Positions 40,044 through 51,019 of a stretch of DNA of 64,000 nt are shown in pieces; positions within the stretch are counted from its first letter, which is position 1; each line of letters starts with the position of its first letter. The translations under genes were made by a program, and so were the position numbers. The notes beneath the pieces were generated by a model. The model did no database searches, was not told where the DNA came from, and saw only the letters and a program-made list of their open reading frames with translations. This stretch comes from Portunus trituberculatus (lineage: Eukaryota > Arthropoda > Malacostraca > Decapoda > Portunidae). Where the stretch lies: positions 5,713,512 to 5,777,511 of the forward strand of contig NC_059283.1 in the NCBI RefSeq assembly GCF_017591435.1, given 5' to 3'.

Positions 40044-43000
40044 GGCCCCGCTGCCATCAGCCTGCTTCAGGAGGTGCTGCTGGAGGCACTTCTCGGACAC
40101 GGGACGCAAGGGATTGTTATGCGGGCAAATGTGGAACTCAAAGAAGCCTCGGTGGTTGGCGGTGAGCTCCACGCCGATCACCGCCACGCTGCTGTGCTTG
40201 TACTTCTTCACAATCACGCCGCGCCCGTACTTGCCGCCACCCTCGTTGTCCCGCGGCTGTGGAGAGACATTGCCATCAGGTAACTCAAGGCAGGGTATGG
40301 ACAGCACCTTGACAGACCAGTGTGTTACAACGGAGATGCCACACTATATCAGGTCTTTCCCTAGACTAGTGAAAAGGAAGTTTTTATAGTATACTTGATG
40401 CCCTCCAGTTTATACCTCTGGAAAAAGACCAAGGCATGCCTGTCCCTAATAAGTAAGTAGATAGAAAGACAAAAATAATGGAAGTATAGGAGGCATTGGA
40501 AATAGTGAATGGCTGAAATGGGAAGATATTAGATTTATTGAAGGCAGTGGGCGTATAGTGGAAGGAATTAAGGAAGGTACTGGTGAATAAGGTATAGTGG
40601 AGGGAAGAGAAGTAGAAAGGTAGTGAAGGTAGAACATGAAGATTATGGAAAAAACAGGAATGATTCCATTAGGAGGGAACAGGAGTAGAAAGGTATAGCA
40701 AAGGCATAGAATATGAAGATTATGGAAACAAAAACGGGAATTATTCAATTAGGCACCGCAGCAGCTTAGGTCATTTGGCACCGCTAGGGTTAACGGGAGA
40801 ACGCTACATCTCCCACCGGGCAACTATGTTTGGCAAGGATTCGAACACGAGCCGCCTTAACCAACTACAGGCCACCAAATCCCCTGAAGACTATGGAGAC
40901 AGTAGGAGCAATGAAGGGAGTGGATAGAGTATTAGTACTGACAAATATACCTATACGAGGAGCAATGATGTCACTATTATCACAGATCATAAAGCGGGAA
41001 GTCCTACAGGTAGTGACGTCCTATAACAACACCTGAGGGAAGGGGAGGGACTTACTTGGGGACTCTGAAAGGGATCACCGCACGGGCCACACTTGCCCCC
41101 GTTTCGCTGCCACTGGTTTGCGAATCCTCCGCAGTAGATCTCGTGGTCATTATAGTTGTGAGGGGTGTCGAAGCCATACCTGCAGGAACATACCTCATTA
41201 GAACACATGATATAGAGATAAGCCAAGAGTCACGCTCATAACTTACCGATATATTGATTAGAACATAAAAGAAATACGCTAAGAATCAGAATCAAAATTT
41301 GCCAAAACGCATCTTATTAGAATATAGGATGTAGAGGTAAGCTAAGAATCAAATCTGAAACTTGCCAGAGCACAAATTCTAAAAATATAAGCTGAGAATG
41401 AGACCCAACACTTACCAGTACACAGATTATAGAGAGATATACCAAGAATTAGTCCTAAAAGCATAAATCAAAAAGAGGTAAGGCAAGCCTGTCGGGACAC
41501 ACCTCATTGCAATACAGTTCTAGAGAGAGATAAGCCAAGAGAGACCTAAAGCACACCTTGGCAATATAATAGTAGTCAGGTTTATTTTGGTTACATTGTA
41601 TGGTTATGGTTTATGTACAGGGGCATGTAACTATTAGGCCTAATGGTTTCTAGATTTCTTTTAGGACCTAGCAGCTTGTTTTTCCTAGATTACCTTTCGT
41701 TGCCCCTTGAGCAAACCCATAAACAGAGAGAGAAAGAAAAAAAAAAGAGAAAAAGAGGGTGAAAGAAAACGGGTTATATCACACAGCCCCACCCAAAGGA
41801 AGTACCCACGAGTCCCTACGAAGCCTCACAGGACACAAGCAGGATCAGGATAAGGGCTCCGGACTGGACTACCCTTCACGTCACAGGATGTCGAGTTTCC
41901 TGAAGGTCACCATCGCCAGGAACTCACCAGTGAAACACAACTTATGCGTCACCACCCCGCACCCTTCCCTAGTGTTTCCAGTAAGCGCGTGGATTGCATA
42001 CCCTGGGTGAGTGAGTCAGTATAGCTTGGTAACACTTCCGGGACCACATTCATTCACGTTTCAGGATTTTAGCTCGATGATTTAAGCTCTCTGATTACTA
42101 ATGGCTTTATTTATCTTATTTATTTACTCTTTTTTTGTAGGGAAGACGTGATTTGGTGATGCTAGTGACAGTTTAACAAGTTATCGTTATGTTGATTGCA
42201 TGGTTAACAAGTTATAGTGAAAGTTACTACGATTTTTCATTGTTTTCACTATCCTAATGGTAGTTTAACAAGTCTTCTGCATCATCAATGGCAAAAAAAC
42301 ATCCACGAAAACCCGACTAGTCATCCTGGTGGCCTTTGAGAGCAGAGTTTATGAGAGAACGAACACGCATCCAAACACTATAGCAAAGAAGCGAGTGATG
42401 ACGGAAGTGCGGTATAGAATAACTTACCAGTCACCTTCCGCTAGTTCCTTACATTACAACCTATAGCGCGACCCAACCTTGCAAATATAACTCAGACTAG
42501 CATCAAATTCTCTTCCTTCACATATGAACACTACAAAGATACAGAGAACATAGTAGATGAGGTAGGATGAGGCAGGGATAGGAGGAGAGGCAGGAGGGAG
42601 ACAAGCGAAGAAGGTCCCGTTAGGGCGGCCGTACACTCAGGGAGGACGCCAGGATGAGGGGGGAGGAAGGAGGAATGGGGTGTCTGTAGGTCACGCGGAC
42701 ACCGACCAACACCCCCAGGTAAAGACGGAATAAACACGCAAGAATGTAGATGGGGGAAGAATGGGAAATATACGAGGCAGAATAGAAAACAGGTGGAATA
42801 TAGAAGATAGGTGAAAGTATATGCAGGGAGAACATGAAAATAAACTTGAAAATAATGATGGCCGTGTTTTCAGATAAGAATAATGAATGGTAGGAGTAAA
42901 TACGAAGGAAATAGATTAGTGTACATACAACAACAAGGAAAACATGAAAATAAACGAAAAAATGATGATAGCAAAGTTTTTAAAAGAATGCAATAGATGA

Positions 43001-43246
43001 CACGAGTAAACAGGAAGAAAAGTAAACGATAGCACGAAAAAAAAGAAAAATAAGAGAAAAATAATGATGATAGTCTCTTTAGCAGTTCATAAAGGAAACT
43101 TACAGCAACAAAGGAGAAATACAAGCGTTACATAACAATTACTCTCTTATGGTCGATGGTGGTAAAGGAAAAGAGAAGAAAAAGAGCAGATGTGTTCATT
43201 GTTGAGCGAGAGCGAATGTGTCATATTGCAACACCTCAGAGAACAC

Positions 43247-43311
<65 letters not shown>

Positions 43312-43388
43312 GAAAAAGAAAAGAAACTTGAAAGATGAGACAAGAAAGGCGAGAAAGACGAAAGAGACGGAAAAAAAAGCTAAAAGAG

Positions 43389-43441
<53 letters not shown>

Positions 43442-44026
43442 CTGTTTTGCTTCTATTTATTCTTCCTTCTACTTCTCTTTCCTGTTTCTCTTATTTCTCC
43501 TCCTCTACTTTCATCTCCTCTTCTTCAACTACCATGTTACTTTTAATACAATACCACCATCAATTACTACTACTACTACTACTACTACAACCACCATCAT
43601 CACCACCACCACCACCACCATCAAACTACTACAACTACAGCATAGACAAGGAAGAGGAAGACCAAATCACATCTTATTCGGCATCTGTTTGGCCCCACAG
43701 TTTCAACACTCACCTGCATACCTGAGCGGGTGGATGAACAGGTGGATGAACAGGTGGATGAGAACAGTTAAAGGTGACATTAGAATGGAGGAATGTGGAG
43801 CAACTTTTACACCTTACATATGGTGGGAAAGAATGAGTGGATGCGATGATGGAGGAGATGGAGGATAGTGGGAGATTAGATGTAGGAGAGCAGTAAAGGT
43901 AGAGTTAACAGGTTGTGGAGTTAGTGGAGAGAGTAAGAGGCGAGGTAGTGAGTAGCTGGGGAATTTAGAGAAGTAGAAATATATAAAAGATAGAATAGAA
44001 AGCTCGTGAATGAAGCAGAGGTGTTC

Positions 44027-44107
<81 letters not shown>

Positions 44108-47100
44108 GTAGAGGTATAGTGTAGGTAGAGAAGGTCAGGAATCCCAGGCTTATATTGATCGACACATTCAGGAAGTCAGCCAGAACGTAGGCAACATTCT
44201 GGCGTCCTTCAGTACATGGCAGTAACTTGACAGTACAAGGGAAGGAAGGAGGAAATATCAAGTTACTGAGACATTCCTGGAAATTTTACCTTATTTTGTT
44301 CATTTGCTATGACTAATTCTGTTCCTTGTAGTTATTTTCTTCCTGTAACTGAATATTTGTTTACCTTTTTCAGTTTCTGTGGTATGAGATTAATTTTCTA
44401 TTCCTTAGTCTTCCTTAATAATAAATCTTCCTCGTGTTTTGCTTCCTTCCTGTGACTAACTAATTCCTTGCTATACTTTTCTTCCTATGCTTTAATTCTT
44501 TTGTTTGTTCTCTCAATTGCTTCAGTATGAGAATAAATTTCTGTTTCTTTCTATTCCTCACTAAAATCAAAGTCCTCATGTTTTAAACTAATATATCTTA
44601 CTGACAGTTATTTTCCCTAAGACACTAACCTTTCTACCTTACTTCTATTTACACAACTAACTTCCTTCATCTAACACCAACTCACCAACAAAGTCAGTCA
44701 TACAAACACACAGCTGCACAACCTCTGAACTTTAATATCCCTTACGAGAATATCAGCAAACAAAAAGACACCAGATGCATGTTATATAAAAGGTAGCAGT
44801 CAAAAAAATATAAAAAAGCGGTGAAGTCCATAAGTTTACGGTGAGGAAGGCTGGTGACGATGAAGTGAAGAGATATGATGTAAGGTTGTGTTCTAAAGGT
44901 TGTCCAAGGAAGGTTGTCATTCTGAGAGGGTTAAATCTTTCACTCCCAGATTCTTCCATTCCTTATAATTTTTCAGACGCCTGTGTGTTGAACTAAAGCA
45001 TGTTGGATATTCATGTAGCTTAGAAAATACAAAATTAATTTGTTATTTGCTTTTTGTATTAGATCACAAAATACTCATGTAGTCTAGAAAATATAAAATG
45101 AATCCTTTACTCTATCCTTACTCTATCTGTTGATGCAAACTCAATTTCATTACTACTCTGAATGCTAATAAAACTCCATCATAAAAAAAAAAAAATACAA
45201 TTCTTATCACCGTAAAAGAAAGCGAAGAGATAGAAGAGAAGAGAAGAGAAGAAAAGAGAAGAGAGAAGAAATAGAAGTCACAAAGGTTAAATTTAAATAT
45301 AACTGTTTTCGCCATCAAAGAAAGAGAAGAGATAGAAGAGAAGAGAATAGAAAATAAGAGAAGAGAAGAGAAGAGAAGAGAAGAAAGAGAAGAAAAGAAA
45401 AGTCAACCAGGAACTACAAGACAGACAATGGAGAAATAACAATACACACAACATAACCAAAGTGATTTAAACTCAGAACGATGCAAACCAAAGATCATAC
45501 GAACAGGCCACGTTGTTACTCTTCTGGGAGGGTAACGTTTAATCTGGTCTTACCGTACTGCCACGTGAAAATAGAGAGAAAAAAGTGCAAATGATCAAGG
45601 CTGCTCAGTGTCTGGAGGAGGGACTGAAGGGGGAAGGTGGCGGTGGTGACAGGTTTGCTCAGAAAGGAAGACATGGGAAGGAAGGACTAGTGGTGAAAGA
45701 GAATGAGGAGTAAAGGTTATTTTGGATGTTAAAATAAGGATGTAGATAATATAGAAGTGAAAGTGAAGGGTGGGAGAATTGTTCAGAAAGATGGAAACGA
45801 AAATGAAGAATGAATGAAAGTGTAATGAGAGATTCTCATTGAAGATAAAACAGAGATGTGGATGAAGAAGGGAAGAAAGGTGGCAGGAGGGTTCAAAGAG
45901 CAGGAAATAGGAAGGAAAGAATGGGTGACGAAAGAGAATGAGAAGTAAAACGAAAGAGTAATGACAGAGAACTATTACGGAAATTATAGAAGGGAAACGG
46001 ACCAAAAAACTTTATGAGAGGAAATTAAAGATGACGAAAGGGAACAATTATTATGAAAATGCACAAAAAAGAGGCGAATGGCGGAGGAAATTTTAGATAT
46101 ATTACGAGGTGAAATTCATAGCGGTGAAGCACGGAAGCGAAAGTAATGGAGGCGGAGGATTTACGTGAGGCAGTGAGGGTGGTAAGTGGTACTAGAAAGA
46201 GAGGGACGCGAGGGGAAAACCAGTGGCGACTCAGGGACTTGTTTTTGTAGCGGAGGGGGAATGTTAGGGGTCCCGCGACGCCTTCACTGGACACTAAAAC
46301 CATTAACAGCATTCGCGGAAGACTAGTAAGCCCCAAAACACAGGAAATAAAGTGAGTCATTCTATTTTACGAGTGCAATGTTAGATGGACTTTGGGTTGT
46401 GATAGAATGGAAGGTTGGCTTAGGTTTGTTTTCTCTGTAAGATTTGTCCGTGTGTAAGTTTAATTTTACGTGTGTTTTTTTCCTCTTCATTCTCCAATTA
46501 GTCTTCTTCTATTCGCTCGTTTGTGTTCCTTAGTGTTCCTCGGCCCATATAATGCATAATTGAGTGAACTACAGCCAACCGGTCTTGACTCTGAGCCTCG
46601 TTCATTATTCAAACTCAAGGACAAAAACCAGATGAACCTGAAGAAAATAGAATACATCAGCGAAGCAGTACTAACCCCCTACCTCTAGAATACTAATAGC
46701 AATCGGTCAGGTGAACTCAGAATGGTGAGCGAATAGGACAGTGTTTGCTCAATGACTAAAGCTTCAGTGTTTACAAGCAGCACGACACGAGACACATTCC
46801 TCACACAACACTGCTCTGACAAACATATTTTATTTCCCAGAACACACGAAGGTCACTGACAAAAATCAATGGAGACTATCCACGACACACACACACACAC
46901 ACACACTGCCCGGTAGCTCAGTGGTTAGAGCGCTGGCTTCACAAGCCAGATGACCGGGGTTCGATTCCCCGGCCGGGTGGAGATATTAGGGTGTGTCTCC
47001 TTTCACGTGTAGCCCCTGTTCACCTAGCAGTGAGTAGGTACGGGATGAAAATCGAGGAGTTGTGACCTTGTTGTCCCGGTGTGTGGTGTGTGCCTGGTCT

Positions 47101-47868
47101 CAGACCTATCCCAAGATCGGAAATAATGAGCTCTGAGCTCGTTCCGTAGGGTAACGTCTGGCTGTCTCGTCAGAGACTGCAGCAGATCAAACAGTGAATT
47201 ACACACACACACACACACAGTATTCTCTTTTAGAACTGGCACCTTTTTTGAGTTTCTTTCTTTCTTTTTTGTTATCCTGGCCACTTTTACATAAGATTGA
47301 CGAGATGTTGAACAGACATTAATTAAGGTAGGATAAAGTTAGGTAAGGTGAGGTAAAGTTAGGTTAGGTTAGGCAAGGTAAAGTAAGGAGAGGCAAGATA
47401 AGGTGAAGTTAGGTAAGTTAATGTAAGATACGGTGAGGTGAAAGTGAGATGCGGTTAGGTATAAGGCAAGGCAAGGTGAAGTAAGGTAAGATAAGGTAAG
47501 GTAAGGAAAGGTAAGGAGAGATTAGGTACGGTAATGATGAGGTGACATGGACATGGAATAGAGTAAGAGGTTAAGTGAGGTCAGGTTTATACGGCATAGC
47601 ACGATCAAGCACGGCTAAATGTAATAAACTAGATGTTGAGTTAGACGATATACATGTTTACTTCCTAGATTTCTCCGGAGTAGGTTTTCAGCACACAGGG
47701 ACACTAGAGGTCAAGGAAATGATGGGAATGAGTAGTGTTGGTGAGCCAGTCTAGTTTCCAATGTGAGGAGAAGACCCAATAACACAGAAACTTTCCTATA
47801 AGAGAGTTAGCAACACTTGACCTGTTTGTGTGTGAAGACTATCAAGGTTAGAACTGCAAAGATGATAC

Positions 47869-47919
<51 letters not shown>

Positions 47920-48558
47920 AAGAAGAAGAAGAAGAAGAAGAAGATGATGATGATGATGATGACGATGAAGAAGAATAACAAGGAGAAGAAGAAGAAGAAG
48001 AAGAAGAAGAAGAAGAAGAAGGAGGAGGAGGAGGAGGAGGAGGAGGAAGAAGAAGAAGAAGAAGAAGAAGAAGAAGAAGAAGAAGAAGAAGAAGAAGAAG
48101 AAGAAGAAGAAGAAGAAGAAGAAGAAGAAGAAGAAGAAGAAGAAGAAGAAGAAGAAGAAGAAGAAGAAGAAGAAGAAGAAGAAGAAGAAGAAGAAGAAGA
48201 TGGATGAAGATAAAGATGATTATGGTGAAGAAGAAGAAGAAGAAGAAGAAGAAGAAGAAGAAGAAGAAGAAGAAGAAGAAGAAGAAGAAGAAGAAGAAAG
48301 AAAATGAGAAAAAAAAAATAAAAGAACAGGCACTTTCTCCAACCAATTCCGAGTTAATGAGGGCGAATTAGAACAGTGATTAAACAATTGAATCCAACAG
48401 CAGTGCAAAAATGGTTTTAAATAGTGCGTGTCTTTTTCAAAAATTTCCCTTTTCGCCAGAATGATTAATTTTTAACGCTCTCTAATCTTTTTTTTTCTTC
48501 TTTTTCTGTTTCTTCTTATTTCACGCTCAGTTCCTTTTGCTTTCCGCTCTTTTTATCC

Positions 48559-48612
<54 letters not shown>

Positions 48613-49429
48613 AGTACATATCTTCACTCTTTCCTATTTTCCTCTATATTCAAGTGGTATTCATATTTATTATATTTATCATAATCGATCTATTTCTAGT
48701 CAAACGAATTTCTTGCTTGCTTTTCCTCATCTAATAATTATATTTTCTTAGTTGTACCATCGGTTCTTTTCATTTCTCTTGTTTTTTCCTAATTTCTCCA
48801 TAATTGTTTCCTACTTTCCTGCCACTCCCGTTAACTGATTTTTACTCTTTCCTACAATAGCTTCTCATTCCTTTTATCAGACTTGAATCTATGGCTTGCC
48901 TTTGTTTTACTATTAGTATTTTCGAAGTTATAGCTACCAGGATTTATCTCAGTAATTTCTTCCTTTATTCTACGTTTTCTCTTTTTTTTTTAACTTTCTT
49001 ACTTGTTTGTGACTGTTGCTCTATTTTTTTTACTTAAACTTGAATTTCTGGCCTGCTTTTCTTCTACCGATAATGTTTCCTAAGCTGCACCACGACCTCC
49101 TTTCATTTCTCTTAATAATTCTGTCCTTTGTCCTTTCCTGCCACTCCCATTTCCTTCTCTGCTCTGACCACCGTTTTCTTTCTCAAGGACAATGACCTTG
49201 GAGAATAGTGAGGAGAACAAACAATTACAATCTTTTTCCTATTAAGCTTTCTTTCGTTACAGACCACAAAAAACATCGAAAAAAATAATAAAGCATCGAA
49301 TCCTATACAGCAACCATAAGGGAATCATATAAAGCACTGGAGAAAGCAAAGAAGGTTCATCGTACCTTACCAAACACAACCGTACACTCCCACACAAACT
49401 CACACAAGAAAGAAATAAAGATGAGTATT

Positions 49430-49474
<45 letters not shown>

Positions 49475-50420
49475 CAAACCGCATCTGTAAATTTAGAAGA
49501 CAAAACTGGATCGAAAGAAAGTGAGTCGAGGAGAAATTGTAACTCTCTTCTCTATCTTCGTAAGTGGACGCGCTCGGAAGGACAAACTCTGGTGATAGTT
49601 ATGGTTCTGGTTCACGTGGAGAAAAAGTGACGAAGGACAGGAAGAGGAGTAGACAAGCGGCTGGGAAACTCGACTTCCTCTTTACGCTTTCCTCCCTTCC
49701 TTCCAGGCACATCCTGACACCACGCCACCTTGCCTCTCTCTCTCTCTCTCTCTCTGATACGAATGTTATAAATCCTCCAAAAAGAATCTGATATCATACA
49801 AAGACATTAATTTATTCTCAGGCAGAAGTAAAGCATCCACATATTCATCTACTGAAATGTGACAAATGAAACCCAAAGTACCCATTAGAATATCTGAAAA
49901 ACATCTGTAACTTTGATATTTTTCTCCTCTCAAAGTGACCAAGTCTGTGTGAACCATTAGTGTCCAGTAAGAGCGCTATAGTTTCGAGTCCAAAGCTTCA
50001 CTCTCTCTCCCTGAGGTCTTGAGGTGTCCGGCCTTGACTTTCTTGTATATTTTCGTACTTTCTCCCCACTGTCCCTCCCTCTACCTGGCTTTCTCTTTCT
50101 CTTTCTCTTCTCTTTCTCTTCCGTGTTTGACTGTATCATGTAACCTACTCTGCTCTAGTTTCTCATTAGTGGTGGTGAAGGTTGTTGGTGTGGTGTCTTT
50201 CAGTCTTTCGCCTTTTGCCCATTGATGTCCTGAGAGTGAAGCTGTATTGCCATTCACACTCTACCTCTTCATCTTCCTGTTGTTCCTTCTCTTCTTCCTT
50301 CCTCATCCTTCTTCCATCTTTTGAGAGCATTCAGTAACTCTTTAATTCTTCCGTAAAAATAGATAAACAAATAAATAAAAAGAGTAATACTGGATCTGTT
50401 AAAGTGAACTAGACTACCGG

Positions 50421-50485
<65 letters not shown>

Positions 50486-50965
50486 GCAGACCGCAGTTCC
50501 TTATCAGTCAAGACCACAGGGCGTCGACTTGACCAATTTTGATTTCAGAGGCGACAACAAAACGTTTACTTGAAAAAAAATAAAATAATGAAATACAGTA
50601 AAATAAGCCTTTATAATGTGCTTAAAATAGAAAATCTATCATTCATGGATCCAAGAAATCGTGTTACGTAACAGAAAGAAAAAATTAATAAAAGAAAAAG
50701 GATGATGAAAGGTGACAAAGAGAAAGAGAAGAAAAGAGAAGGTTTAGAAGTCACAGGAAGGAGAGGGAGAAAGGTTAGAGAGTTCAACTTTTCCCTCCCT
50801 CTTTCCCTCCTTCCTGCTATTTCCTCCCTCCCTCCTCTTCTTTTCTTCTTTTTCTTCCTCCTCCTCCTCCTGATCCCATATCTTGTCATCAACTTCAAAG
50901 ATGAAAAACTGAGACGGGAATGTAATGTTTATGATTCTGATAGTTATCTTCACGCAATGAACATA

Positions 50966-51019
<54 letters not shown>

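Larger units (their letters stand above)
41180..46907. other. LPMO intron 1, 3' part (on transcript)
   Basis: Non-coding. Microsatellites are (GA)n at 43248-43309, 43395-43439 and 44031-44104, a mixed CTA/CCA run at 43567-43625, and GAGAA-type purine runs at 45235-45392. No exon with protein similarity is visible in either strand. Confidence 0.7.

Noticed and set aside
47807..48408. Long Glu-, Ser- or Leu-rich open frames on both strands
   Set aside because: They are translations of the (GAA)n and (CT)n arrays inside an intron. No start, splice or domain evidence supports them.
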